Shown here piece after piece: positions 1 to 8,783 of a DNA stretch of 64,000 bases. The number at the start of each line of letters is the position of its first letter. Position 1 is the stretch's first letter. The position numbers were made by a program, and so were the translations under genes. The stretch covers positions 1,234,330 through 1,298,329 of the forward strand of contig NZ_CP067007.1 in the NCBI RefSeq assembly GCF_018128925.1. Reading direction: 5' to 3'. Under the pieces are notes generated by a model that saw only the letters and a list, made by a program, of their open reading frames with translations, ran no database searches and was not told the origin of the DNA. The stretch is from Nitrosopumilus sp. K4 (GTDB lineage: Archaea; Thermoproteota; Nitrososphaeria; Nitrososphaerales; Nitrosopumilaceae).

Positions 1-289
1 GAAGTTCTTCAACACCTAAAACATAAGGATACAAAACATTGCATGAATCATGTATTACTGGTCTCTCTAAATGAGGAATATTTGTGATGTAGTTTCTATA
101 TTCGGCCATTTTTTCTTCGCCACGATGAACATATCCAGGATCGGGATCACATGCAACAATATAGTCACCATCAATTTGAACAATAATTCTCATGTGGCCA
201 GAACCTGGATGTTGTGGTCCTACATTGAGAGTCATAATTCTCTCGTCTACTTTTTGAAGTGCCAATCCCGGAGGTAACTTTGCGCTCAT
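1..289 (-). CDS. nuoD: NADH-quinone oxidoreductase subunit D (NuoD), N-terminal part
   Basis: Partial gene: the start lies inside the window and the rest runs off the left edge. The visible 96 residues read MSAKLPPGLALQKVDER and then NVGPQHPGSGHMRI, DPGYVHRGEEKMAEYRNY and IPHLERPVIHDS, the typical start of the 49-kDa complex I subunit. NuoD helps form the quinone site at the junction of the peripheral and membrane arms. It is the fourth gene of a nuoA-B-C-D run on the minus strand and starts 4 bp after the nuoC stop, so the genes are very probably co-transcribed. In ammonia-oxidising archaea the electron donor of this complex is probably not NADH (inference from the lineage). Confidence 0.93.
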   Translation of the reverse strand, partial: MSAKLPPGLALQKVDERIMTLNVGPQHPGSGHMRIIVQIDGDYIVACDPDPGYVHRGEEKMAEYRNYITNIPHLERPVIHDSCNVLYPYVLGVEEL

Positions 290-293
290 TTCA

Positions 294-896
294 TCATCTT
301 CCTTTTATTGCAAAGTCCTTTCTAAGAGGTGGTAAGTCGGCCCAATCTTCAGGTAAAAGTAATCGTCTATTATCTGGATGATTTTCAAAGTAAACACCTA
401 ACATTTCAAAAATCTCTCTTTCAAAAAATTCAACGCTGTAGAATATATCTCTAAGACTAGGAAGTTTGGTTGCATCATTTCCTGGTATAGGATTATCTTC
501 TCTAGGAGCTCGTGTTGCCAACACTAGAATTTGTCTGGAAAGAGCAGGATCAGTGTATGATCCTAAGTGATAAACAACTTCAATTTCTTTATCTTGAGGA
601 TAATCTACGCCTGAAACGGACTCTGCATGGTCAAAATTTAATTCATCTCGGACAAATTCAGCGACTTCATGAACATCTTCTTTTTTAACATTTATTCTAA
701 CACGGTCAGGTTTTACAAAAGCAACTTCAGCCTTTTCACCAAATTTTGAAGTGATAGTGTCTGCAATGCTTTTCTCAAATTCTGGGAGTTCTACCTCTTT
801 TTCAGCAGGTGCAGGTTTCTTTGCAGCGGATGCTGGTTTTGGTGCAGGTTTTTCCTCAGGTTTATTGTCAGCAGACTCTTTCTTTTCTTCACTCAT
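294..896 (-). CDS. nuoC: NADH-quinone oxidoreductase subunit C (NuoC)
   Basis: A 200-residue complex I 30-kDa subunit. The family signature is near the C terminus (about residues 155-200): FEREIFEMLGVYFENHP followed by RRLLLPEDW and PLRKDF. The first 35 residues are a low-complexity Lys/Pro/Ala/Glu extension that is probably disordered. The protein sits in the peripheral arm with NuoB and NuoD. Its start overlaps the nuoB stop by 1 bp and nuoD follows 4 bp later, consistent with translational coupling within the operon. Confidence 0.94.
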   Translation of the reverse strand: MSEEKKESADNKPEEKPAPKPASAAKKPAPAEKEVELPEFEKSIADTITSKFGEKAEVAFVKPDRVRINVKKEDVHEVAEFVRDELNFDHAESVSGVDYPQDKEIEVVYHLGSYTDPALSRQILVLATRAPREDNPIPGNDATKLPSLRDIFYSVEFFEREIFEMLGVYFENHPDNRRLLLPEDWADLPPLRKDFAIKGR

Positions 897-1420
897 TATA
901 CAAACTTCCTAGCCTTCATCCTCTTGATTTTTTCTTGTAACAACATACAGCCTTGAATTAGAGTTTCAGGTCTAGGCGGACAACCTGGAACATATACATC
1001 AACTGGAATCACACCGTCAATTCCTGGAAGTACATTGTATGAATCAAAATACAATCCTCCAGTAATTGCGCATGCACCCATTGCAATAACATATTTTGGT
1101 TCTGGCATTTGATCATAAACTAAACGAAGACGTGGTGCCATTTTTCTTGTGATTGTTCCCTGAACTACAATTAGATCACACTGTCTGAGTGATCCAAATG
1201 CTTCAATGATACCAAATCTTTCAACATCATATCGTGGACTTGATGCTGCTCCAAATTCTACACTGCAACAAGCTGTTTCAATATGAACAGGCCAAAGTGA
1301 CCAAATTCTACCCCAATTGATGGCATAGCCCAATGGTTTGTCAATTGCTTTTTCTAAAATATCACCCAGTTTTCCTACAAACACATTTGCGTTCTCTGGT
1401 GTAACTAGATCTTTTAGCAA
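896..1420 (-). CDS. nuoB: NADH-quinone oxidoreductase subunit B (NuoB)
   Basis: A 174-residue subunit expected to carry the terminal Fe-S cluster N2. The cluster ligands are visible: the paired Cys of ETACCSVEFGAASSPRYD (about residues 50-51), the Cys of AMGACAITGG and the Cys of YVPGCPPRPE. The conserved VQGTITRKMAP segment is also present. The start is TTG. It follows nuoA and shares one base with nuoC, so it is part of the same operon. Confidence 0.95.
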   Translation of the reverse strand: MLKDLVTPENANVFVGKLGDILEKAIDKPLGYAINWGRIWSLWPVHIETACCSVEFGAASSPRYDVERFGIIEAFGSLRQCDLIVVQGTITRKMAPRLRLVYDQMPEPKYVIAMGACAITGGLYFDSYNVLPGIDGVIPVDVYVPGCPPRPETLIQGCMLLQEKIKRMKARKFV

Positions 1421-1460
1421 TTCTTTTCCCTACTCCTGTAATTTTGAATTGTATAAATAA

Positions 1461-1835
1461 TTACCATATATTTCGTCTCCCTGATTGATATAATGCAAAA
1501 GCCATAGCTGCAAACATAATTCCTAAAAATCCTATGATTGGAAGAGTTGCGGACTTTGGCAATTCCAAAATTGTACTCCCCCATGCATACAAGAAAATTG
1601 CCATAACATCAAAAACCACAAACATCAAGATATACGCATAATATTGCATCATGAAATGAGTACGACCCTCTCCAGATGGGACTTGGCCACATTCCATTGG
1701 TAAAAATTTTACAGGATTACTTTTTTTTCTAGGTGAAATCATTCTAGAAATAATCAGAGCAGGTGCCATAGCTGCTACTGCAAACCCAAACATTAACACC
1801 ACGGTACTATAATTGCCCGCCAATTCCCCGACCAA
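1461..1835 (-). CDS. nuoA: NADH-quinone oxidoreductase subunit A (NuoA)
   Basis: A 124-residue membrane subunit with three predicted transmembrane helices and the conserved FLPMECGQVPSGEGRT loop between helices 1 and 2. The reading frame stays open to 1892, but I place the start at the TTG at 1835: a TATA-like TTTTTATA lies about 26-30 bp upstream (about 1861-1868) and the family's usual N terminus begins here (VGELAGNYSTVV). NuoA helps connect the peripheral arm to the membrane arm. It is the first gene of the operon and is divergent from the peroxiredoxin gene. Confidence 0.88.
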   Translation of the reverse strand: MVGELAGNYSTVVLMFGFAVAAMAPALIISRMISPRKKSNPVKFLPMECGQVPSGEGRTHFMMQYYAYILMFVVFDVMAIFLYAWGSTILELPKSATLPIIGFLGIMFAAMAFALYQSGRRNIW

Positions 1836-1948
1836 TTTAGCTTTGCACCCATGTTTTTGTATAAAAAGGTATGCTCGGTTTTTTCGATCCAATTTTTTGA
1901 AAATTCATTTTTGTAAAGTACTTTATAGGATAACAACATCTTGCGATC

Positions 1949-2413
1949 ATGACATTGAATATTGGAGATACAGCTCCCAGTTTTGAGCTTCCAGATACTG
2001 AATTAAAAATGCGGACTTTGGATGAGTTCAAAGGAAAGAAGATTGTATTGTCATTCTTTGTAGCTGCAAGTTCACCAGTTTGTGAAACCGAACTTTGTAA
2101 GTTTAGAGATTCATGGAATGAGATAAGCAATCTAGGTGCTCAAGTTATTGCAATAAGCAATGATGGTCCATTTGCAAACAAAGCATTTGCAGAGAAAAAC
2201 AACTATAATTTTCCAGTATTGGCAGATTATACAAGCAAAACAATTCGAGATTATGATGTGTTAATGAAAGATCTTCTACACATCAAAGACTATAACGCTG
2301 CAAAACGTTCAGTGTTTGTAATTATGGAAGATGGAAAGATAGGATACAAATGGGTATCTGAAGATCCATTAAAAGAACCAAACTATGAAGAAATAAAACA
2401 ATTCCTAAAATAG
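1949..2413 (+). CDS. Peroxiredoxin, Bcp/PrxQ type
   Basis: A 154-residue thiol peroxidase of the AhpC/TSA-Bcp family, expected to reduce hydroperoxides in the cytoplasm with thioredoxin as donor. The peroxidatic Cys is C45 (SSPVCETELC) and a second Cys lies five residues later (C50), the C-x4-C arrangement of atypical 2-Cys Bcp enzymes. The usual Thr of the PxxxTxxC motif is replaced, because the segment reads AASSPVC. A TTTATA box at about 1921-1926 lies about 26 bp before the ATG, so the transcript is probably leaderless. Two thioredoxins elsewhere in the window could act as donors. Confidence 0.9.
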   Translation: MTLNIGDTAPSFELPDTELKMRTLDEFKGKKIVLSFFVAASSPVCETELCKFRDSWNEISNLGAQVIAISNDGPFANKAFAEKNNYNFPVLADYTSKTIRDYDVLMKDLLHIKDYNAAKRSVFVIMEDGKIGYKWVSEDPLKEPNYEEIKQFLK

Positions 2414-2426
2414 GAAAGTTTCTTTT

Positions 2427-2939
2427 TTATTCTATTTCAGCAATAACGTCGCCTTTAGCAACAGTTGCGCCTTCTTTAATTTTGAGATTTTTTACTGAAC
2501 CATCTTTGTGTGCTTTTACTGCCACTTGCATTTTCATTGATTCTAAAGTGCATACAACATCGCCTTTTTTAATAGAATCACCATCTTCAATTGCAATTGA
2601 AACAACTTTGCCGGGAATTTGACTCTTGAGTGCAAGTTGTGCATTGCCGGAACCTCCTCCACCTGAATTTTTGTATACAATTTCATCAAAGTGAGTGTGG
2701 GTATTAAGGGTAATTGGGACATTATCAATTACTATTTTCATTTCATTAGTAGAGTTTTCAAGATATTTTGCTTTGTGATATTGTTGATCTAAGATGAATT
2801 CAATTCCTTTGGAATCTATGTTTAGAATTTTTAATTGATGATCTTTATCATTTATCTTAATCACGTAATCATTATTGCCAAGATTCTCAACAATTTTCCC
2901 TTCAAATGATTTTTCAATATCTTGTATTTTATAATCCAT
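2427..2939 (-). CDS. Biotin carboxyl carrier protein of acyl-CoA carboxylase
   Basis: A 170-residue carrier protein. The C-terminal biotinyl domain has the ESMKM motif with the biotinylated Lys at about residue 136, preceded by a Gly-rich linker (SGGGGSGNA). The N-terminal part resembles the linker region of acyl-CoA carboxylase alpha chains. It carries biotin between the carboxylase and the carboxyltransferase. It ends a three-gene operon, 5 bp after the biotin carboxylase. In this lineage the enzyme carboxylates acetyl-CoA and propionyl-CoA in the 3-hydroxypropionate/4-hydroxybutyrate cycle. Confidence 0.94.
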   Translation of the reverse strand: MDYKIQDIEKSFEGKIVENLGNNDYVIKINDKDHQLKILNIDSKGIEFILDQQYHKAKYLENSTNEMKIVIDNVPITLNTHTHFDEIVYKNSGGGGSGNAQLALKSQIPGKVVSIAIEDGDSIKKGDVVCTLESMKMQVAVKAHKDGSVKNLKIKEGATVAKGDVIAEIE

Positions 2940-2944
2940 TTACA

Positions 2945-4432
2945 TCAATCCAATTTGTTTTTCCAATTAACATTGCTTTGAGAATCATTTTGTACACGAC
3001 TCTTAAAATATTCAGAATGAATAATAGCAGCTGCAAGTGCAGCTTCACTTTTGTCTTGTTTTTCTTTTTTCAAGTCTTCAGACAATCTGTCTATCATATT
3101 AAATCTCTTTAAGAAGTCAGTTGAGAGTTCACCATTCTTGTATTCTTCAGAATTTAGAATTGTTTTGTAAAGTGGAATTGATGTTTCAACACCTTGAACA
3201 TACATATCATTTAATGCAGTAAGCATTCGTGTTCTAGATTCTTCAAATGTTGGTCCCCATGTGCAGAGTTTTGCCATCAACGAATCATAAAATGGAGATA
3301 CTGTACATCCAGAATAAAGATAAGTGTCACATCTAACGTTTGGCCCTGCAGGAATTGTAACATCTGGAACAGGTCCAGTTGATGGTGCAAAGTCCAAAAA
3401 TGTATCTTCAGCATTAATTCTACATTCAATTGCATATCCGTTCATCTTAAGATCTTTTTGTTTGAATGGAAGTTGTTCTCCATTTGCAATATCAATTTGT
3501 AATTTAACGAAGTCTAAGCCTGAAACCATTTCACTAATAGGGTGCTCTACTTGAAGCCTTGCGTTAATCTCTATAAAATAGAACTCTCCAGAGTCTGCTC
3601 TTAAAAATTCTGCCGTACCAAGGTTAGTATAATCAACAGCTTCTGCTGCTTTAACAACTAATTCACCAATTTCTTCTCGTTTTGCTGCGTCTACTACAGG
3701 AGATGGAGTTTGTTCAATTAGTTTTTGATTTCGTCTTTGAATAGAGCATTCCCTCTCAAAGATATGTACTGCATTACCATGATGATCCCTACACATTTGA
3801 TATTCAATGTGTCTTGTTTTTTCTAGAAACTTTTCAACAATGATTGCAGATTTTCCAACAGCAGATATAGATTCAGATGTTACTGTTGCAAAACCTTCTC
3901 GTAATTCTTTATCATTGTTAACTAATCTAATTCCACGACCTCCACCACCATAAACAGATTTGAGTAATACAGGATAACCAATTTCATTTGCAATTTTTTC
4001 TGCTTCATCTGCATCATCTACTAATCCTGGGCTTCCAGGAACTGTTGGTACTTTGGCTTTAAGCATTGCAGCTTTACATCTCATTTTATCACCACAGAGA
4101 TTCATAGAATCAGCAGAAGGGCCAATGAAAGTGATTTTATTTTTTTCACATAATCTTGCAAAATCATCGTTTTCAGAAAGAAAACCATATCCTGGATGTA
4201 CTGCATCAGCACCTGCTGACAGCATAACTTCTAAAATTTTTTCTTGATTAAGATATGATTTTGAAGGAGCTGCTTCACCAATATGATAGGCTTCCGTAGC
4301 TTTCTTGACATGAAGTGAATTGTAATCTTCATCAGAGTATACTGCAACGGTTTTGATTCCAAGTGCTTCACAGGTTCTAATAACACGTAAAGCGATTTCT
4401 CCTCTGTTTGCAATTAGTACTTTTTCAATCAT
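2945..4432 (-). CDS. accC: Biotin carboxylase subunit of acetyl-/propionyl-CoA carboxylase
   Basis: A 495-residue ATP-grasp enzyme that carboxylates biotin on the carrier protein using ATP and bicarbonate. Visible motifs are the N-terminal KVLIANRGEIALRVIRT, GYGFLSEN, the ATP-binding glycine loop YGGGGRGIRLV (about residue 160), ERECSIQRRNQK and the catalytic EINARLQVEHPISEM (about residue 290). The length is normal for a stand-alone biotin carboxylase, with a somewhat charged C-terminal extension. It sits between the carboxyltransferase and BCCP genes with gaps of about 6 bp, so one transcript can supply all three parts. Confidence 0.95.
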   Translation of the reverse strand: MIEKVLIANRGEIALRVIRTCEALGIKTVAVYSDEDYNSLHVKKATEAYHIGEAAPSKSYLNQEKILEVMLSAGADAVHPGYGFLSENDDFARLCEKNKITFIGPSADSMNLCGDKMRCKAAMLKAKVPTVPGSPGLVDDADEAEKIANEIGYPVLLKSVYGGGGRGIRLVNNDKELREGFATVTSESISAVGKSAIIVEKFLEKTRHIEYQMCRDHHGNAVHIFERECSIQRRNQKLIEQTPSPVVDAAKREEIGELVVKAAEAVDYTNLGTAEFLRADSGEFYFIEINARLQVEHPISEMVSGLDFVKLQIDIANGEQLPFKQKDLKMNGYAIECRINAEDTFLDFAPSTGPVPDVTIPAGPNVRCDTYLYSGCTVSPFYDSLMAKLCTWGPTFEESRTRMLTALNDMYVQGVETSIPLYKTILNSEEYKNGELSTDFLKRFNMIDRLSEDLKKEKQDKSEAALAAAIIHSEYFKSRVQNDSQSNVNWKNKLD

Positions 4433-4438
4433 TGTTAA

Positions 4439-5986
4439 TCACAAATTGATGTTTCCGTGTTTTCTTGGAAGTTGTTTTTCTCTCTTGTTTGCAAGCATTT
4501 TAAGTGCTTTAATGAGCATAGGTCTTGTTTCAGCAGGATCAATTACATTATCAATTGTACCATGAGATGCTGCAACATATGGATTCTCAAATTTTTCTGC
4601 AAATTCATCGATTAATTTTTTCTTTAATACTTCTGGGTCTTTGGCATCCTGTAATTCCTTTCTATACATAATTTTAACAGCAGCTTCTCCTCCTAATACA
4701 GCACACCTAGCAGTAGGCCATGCATAATTAATGTCAGTTCTAAGATTTTTACTTCCCATGGCGATATATGCGCCACCATAAGCTTTTCCAATAACAAGTG
4801 TTATTCTAGGAACTGTTGCTTCACAATATGCATAAAGTAGTTTACTTCCATGTCTAATGATACCATTATGTTCTTGGTTTGAACCTGGCATGTAGCCCGG
4901 AGTATCTACTAGAGTAATAATAGGAATGTTAAAGGCATCACAAAATCTGATGAAACGTGCTGCTTTGTTTGATGAATCAATATCAAGTGCACCTGCAAGA
5001 TGCATTGGATTATTTGCAACAATTCCAACTACTTGTCCATCCATTCTACCATAACCCACTACAACATTTGGTGCAAATAATTCGTGGACTTCAAAGAATT
5101 CATTATTATCAACAATAGAATTAATGATTTCTTTCATTTCATAGGGTTGTAATGGATTTTCTGGGATGGTGTTAATGAGGTTGTGATCTAATCTGTTTGG
5201 ATCATCATCAGTTTTTAGTTTGGGTGGTTCTTCAGAATTATTTTGTGGTATGTAAGAGATTAATTTTTTGATGTAATCCATACATTCGTATTCATTTTGT
5301 GCAACAAAATGTGCAACACCACTCTTTGAACCATGTGTAATTGCACCGCCAAGTTCATCAAATGAAATTTCTTCACCTAAAACGGTTTTAACAACATCAG
5401 GGCCTGTTACAAACATAGTTCCTGCTTTTTCAACCATTACAACAAAGTCAGTCATTGCAGGAGAATATACAGAACCGCCTGCTGAAGGACCAATGCTTGC
5501 AGTAATTTGTGGCACTACTCCTGAAGCTAATTGATTATGATAAAATATGTCTGCAAATCCATCAAGACTCATAATTCCTTCTTGAATTCTTGCCCCACCT
5601 GAATCCATAATTCCTATTATTGGGCATCCAGTTCGTACTGCATGATCCATAAGTTTAGTAATTTTTTTAGCTCCCATCTGACTGAGGGTGCCACCAAGTA
5701 CTGTAAAATCATAGGCAAAGACAAAGATCTGTCTGCCATTTACTGTTCCATAACCACCAACCACACCATCTGTAAAAAATTTCTTTTTTTGCATATCATA
5801 TTCATGATAGTGGTGTGTTACCATTGGATCAATCTCAGTGAAAGAGCCCTCATCTAGTAAAAGATCTATTCTCTCACGTGCTGTTAATTTGCCCTTTTCA
5901 TGTTGTGCCTTAATTCTGTCTTGACCACCACCTTGTAATGAAGTGTTTTTCTTTTTGCCAAAGTTTTCAAGTTTTTCAGAATGCAT
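4439..5986 (-). CDS. pccB: Acyl-CoA carboxylase carboxyltransferase subunit
   Basis: A 515-residue carboxyltransferase of the PccB/AccB type with both crotonase-like halves in one chain. Visible features are GGQDRIKAQHEKGKLTARER at the N terminus, MDSGGARIQEG and GPSAGGSVYSPAMTDF in the first half, and DTPGYMPG with GKAYGGAYIAMGSK in the second. It moves the carboxyl group from biotin to acetyl-CoA or propionyl-CoA. The frame opens at a TTG at 6001, but I prefer the ATG at 5986, where the family's usual MHSEKLENF begins. An AT-rich box (about 6013-6022) lies upstream. It is the first gene of the operon. Confidence 0.93.
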   Translation of the reverse strand: MHSEKLENFGKKKNTSLQGGGQDRIKAQHEKGKLTARERIDLLLDEGSFTEIDPMVTHHYHEYDMQKKKFFTDGVVGGYGTVNGRQIFVFAYDFTVLGGTLSQMGAKKITKLMDHAVRTGCPIIGIMDSGGARIQEGIMSLDGFADIFYHNQLASGVVPQITASIGPSAGGSVYSPAMTDFVVMVEKAGTMFVTGPDVVKTVLGEEISFDELGGAITHGSKSGVAHFVAQNEYECMDYIKKLISYIPQNNSEEPPKLKTDDDPNRLDHNLINTIPENPLQPYEMKEIINSIVDNNEFFEVHELFAPNVVVGYGRMDGQVVGIVANNPMHLAGALDIDSSNKAARFIRFCDAFNIPIITLVDTPGYMPGSNQEHNGIIRHGSKLLYAYCEATVPRITLVIGKAYGGAYIAMGSKNLRTDINYAWPTARCAVLGGEAAVKIMYRKELQDAKDPEVLKKKLIDEFAEKFENPYVAASHGTIDNVIDPAETRPMLIKALKMLANKREKQLPRKHGNINL

Positions 5987-6105
5987 GCCGACAGTTATCA
6001 AAAGTAAAGTGCCTATATTAATTTAGTTTGATCAGAGATTCAGTCGTATATTTTTTTCAATGTCTCAATAAATTTAGAAAAAATTTGAAAAAATGTGGTG
6101 ATCTG

Positions 6106-6423
6106 TTAAGAATTTAGATTCAGTAAAGGGAATTTCTTGCTAGTAGATTTTTGATATGAATTAAAAGCATTATTTTGTTCACTGCATTTTTTGCAAATAC
6201 ACATTTGAGAAACTTTTTCAATATCGCAATTATCTTGAAATTCACAATATGGACACCCGGCAGGAGCTCCACATACAATGCATTGTAATTCTTTTATTTC
6301 AGCACATTTTTCATGTTTGACTCCAAGACCTTTTGCCCACAAACCTATTTCGTTGACCTCAATTTTTTCATTGCATACAATACATGTTCCAGGAAATTTC
6401 ATGGGGATTTTTCTCCAACTCAT
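6106..6423 (-). CDS. Cys-rich putative zinc-binding protein
   Basis: A 105-residue protein of unknown function. It has four CxxC-type pairs: CIVC (about 14-17), CIVC and CPYC (about 48-60) and CICKKC (about 75-80), which suggests two or three zinc ribbons. The C terminus is basic and Ser-rich. Its start overlaps the end of the RFC large-subunit gene by 4 bp, so it is probably translated with RfcL. That coupling hints at a role in nucleic-acid handling, but nothing in the sequence proves it. Confidence 0.7.
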   Translation of the reverse strand: MSWRKIPMKFPGTCIVCNEKIEVNEIGLWAKGLGVKHEKCAEIKELQCIVCGAPAGCPYCEFQDNCDIEKVSQMCICKKCSEQNNAFNSYQKSTSKKFPLLNLNS

Positions 6424-7589
6424 TTTAACAATTCAATCTCCTTATCAATAATTTCACCAAAAGTTTCTTCAAGTTCCAATTCAATTTTTTTATTTTTTAT
6501 ACAAAATAAAAGATAAGGAAAACATATTGTTGCAAAAGAGCTAGATGATAAATGCAGTTTTTTTGCCATAACTGAAGAAAGTGTTTTGATTTTTCTTCCA
6601 TCCCATCGGATTCTATTTAGTAAGGGCCAAGATAGATTGTATTGAGTATATCGAATACGATCATCATTTTTGTATAATTCAATCAAAATTTCGTTCAGAT
6701 ATCTTAGCAGTCTCCAATTCTGAGTCTTCATAATTTTTCCATAAAGCACATCTGCTTTTGATAAAACATCCAAAAAGTATGCCAAAGATTTAGGATCTAA
6801 ATTACTTGTAATAATACTAGAATAAAATGCATCAATCTTTTGTCTAGGATCAATTTGCATTGAATACAACACACTTCTTGCCTCATCTGATGTTTTTGCT
6901 TTAAAGAATGCATTAACACCTTCTTCTACATTAACACTCTCAAAGGATTGTTCTGTCTGCGGATTGAATCCTGTAACTAATGATTGAGTGAGATTTATCA
7001 TAGAACGTATATCACCTCGTGATTTGTCAATTACTTTAATCAGAGAACCGGGACTAAGTGTTGCACCTTCTTTCTTCAAAATATTTTGAAGATATACGCG
7101 TAAAAGTCTTGGAGGAATTGGTTTGAATGAAATTGTTTTTACAACTTTCTTGATGCTTTTCATTTTATCAGAAGAATCAGAATTTGCAGCAAGAACAATT
7201 GGTACTGTTGGTTCTTTCAAAATTTTGATCAGTGCTTCAGCACCACCATAATCTCCTCTTCCGTGAATACCATCAACTTCATCAACAAAAATCATAGGTG
7301 TGCCTAAAACAGTTACATTTCCTAAAACAGGAGACAAAATTTCATTAATTCTAGACTTGCTCCTAACATCACTTGCATTAAGTCCTATCATATCATAGCC
7401 AAATTGTTTTGCTGTAAGATACGCAATTGTGGTTTTACCAATTCCAGGAGGGCCAACTAGCAAAATTGGCTTTGTTCCTTTTTTCCATTTGGCAAACCAC
7501 TCCATAATTTCTGCTCTAGATTCTTCATTTCCAACCATATCTACGACATTTTTAGGTCGATGTTTTTCGGACCACATCAATTTAATCAC
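6420..7589 (-). CDS. rfcL: Replication factor C large subunit
   Basis: A 389-residue AAA+ clamp-loader subunit. The N terminus has WSEKHRPKNVVDMVGNEE, Walker A is GPPGIGKTT (about residue 46), Walker B is IFVDEVDG, and sensor 1 is VLAANSD. The middle and C-terminal helical domains follow. With RfcS (32566-33516) it loads the PCNA clamp on primed DNA. It overlaps the genes on both sides by 4 bp, so three genes form a coupled unit. Confidence 0.95.
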   Translation of the reverse strand: MIKLMWSEKHRPKNVVDMVGNEESRAEIMEWFAKWKKGTKPILLVGPPGIGKTTIAYLTAKQFGYDMIGLNASDVRSKSRINEILSPVLGNVTVLGTPMIFVDEVDGIHGRGDYGGAEALIKILKEPTVPIVLAANSDSSDKMKSIKKVVKTISFKPIPPRLLRVYLQNILKKEGATLSPGSLIKVIDKSRGDIRSMINLTQSLVTGFNPQTEQSFESVNVEEGVNAFFKAKTSDEARSVLYSMQIDPRQKIDAFYSSIITSNLDPKSLAYFLDVLSKADVLYGKIMKTQNWRLLRYLNEILIELYKNDDRIRYTQYNLSWPLLNRIRWDGRKIKTLSSVMAKKLHLSSSSFATICFPYLLFCIKNKKIELELEETFGEIIDKEIELLK

Positions 7590-8701
7590 TTAGGAAGTTT
7601 TGATTCAAATTCAGACCATTTGTTTGCTTTTTGTAATTGATTGTACCAATATTGGTTATAATGTTCAACAGTTAAGAACAAAAATTCTAAGAATTCTTTG
7701 TGAGAAAATCCTTCTGGTAATAATTCCAAGGCCAATCTTGCATCTTGTAAATACAAATTACTTTTTTCTAATGTTACGTCAAATCCCTTTTTCACATCAC
7801 CAGATAATAGAGAGTAATAAAGAGGCCAAGAAGGAATTTTTACAAAACCATTTTTAATAGAATCTTCAATTTCATTTCCACATCCAACTCCTTCTGCTGC
7901 ACGTGCCATTCCTAAATAAAATATTTCACCTAAAGGTCGCTCAGCAAGGGCCATGTTTCTTCCAGCAGTACCCATCACTGCACGGTATTTTTTGTAGGAC
8001 AAATTCATTTCTTCTTCAGTAATGGACAAGGGTTTTGATTTTAGTTTCTCATCAAGGTATTGACCGACTCTGGCATCTTTGAATCCATCTTCAAATTCTT
8101 TTAGGACTTGATCACCACCCTTTGAAATTTTATCACGAGCGAGTTTCAAAATATATGGATTCATAAGCTTATAGTCATCCAGATAATCCAGATCTTCATC
8201 TTTGTCTACAATTCTATCCATAGGTTCACTCAGATCAATGGCTAGAATATGTCCCTCAACCATATCTTGTCTTAATTGAGGGTCATTTTTTCCTGTAAAC
8301 TCAGCAGCACCATCAAACAATGCATTAAAAACAGGAAAAGTCATTTTTACAAAATTAGAATTTAAAATTCGTAGTACTCTGTCTTTGAGCACATCAGGAT
8401 TTTCTAATTTTGATTTAATTGCATCAATTTCAGAGGCCTGTAAAATTATTTCTGTAGAACCAACTTCATCTCCAAATGCTTGTTGTGTTGAATTAGGAGA
8501 GGGATCAGATTTAATTTCATTTAACAATCCTTGTGCAAATCTTTCAGCAAAATTTGGAAATTCTTTTTCTGTTTCCTCTTTGTATTTGTTAAATAATTTG
8601 TAACCTTTAGATTTGAATAATCCCTGTTTCATAATTTGTTTTCCAGGTTTTGTACTCATCAAAGCTTCCTTACTAACAACTGATTGATCTTTCCCATTCA
8701 C
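7586..8701 (-). CDS. Conserved hypothetical protein upstream of rfcL
   Basis: I do not recognise this 371-residue soluble, mostly helical, charged protein. There is no signal peptide, membrane segment or obvious catalytic motif. A single Cys lies in the segment EGVGCGNEIEDS near residue 275. The start is a GTG at 8701 with a TATA-like AAATAT about 26 bp upstream (about 8726-8733), so it is probably leaderless and the first gene of the operon. It overlaps rfcL by 4 bp. The coupling suggests a link to replication or repair, but this is inference only. Confidence 0.75.
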   Translation of the reverse strand: MNGKDQSVVSKEALMSTKPGKQIMKQGLFKSKGYKLFNKYKEETEKEFPNFAERFAQGLLNEIKSDPSPNSTQQAFGDEVGSTEIILQASEIDAIKSKLENPDVLKDRVLRILNSNFVKMTFPVFNALFDGAAEFTGKNDPQLRQDMVEGHILAIDLSEPMDRIVDKDEDLDYLDDYKLMNPYILKLARDKISKGGDQVLKEFEDGFKDARVGQYLDEKLKSKPLSITEEEMNLSYKKYRAVMGTAGRNMALAERPLGEIFYLGMARAAEGVGCGNEIEDSIKNGFVKIPSWPLYYSLLSGDVKKGFDVTLEKSNLYLQDARLALELLPEGFSHKEFLEFLFLTVEHYNQYWYNQLQKANKWSEFESKLPK

Positions 8702-8783
8702 AAACGATGAGCTAATTTCTTGATATTTATGCTTTCAAATTTTCAAAAATATTTCACTTAAATTACGAATAGACAAATTAGAC

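Noticed and set aside
1837..2130. 97-aa minus-strand frame over the peroxiredoxin gene
   Set aside because: It lies antisense to a well-supported peroxiredoxin and has no motif.
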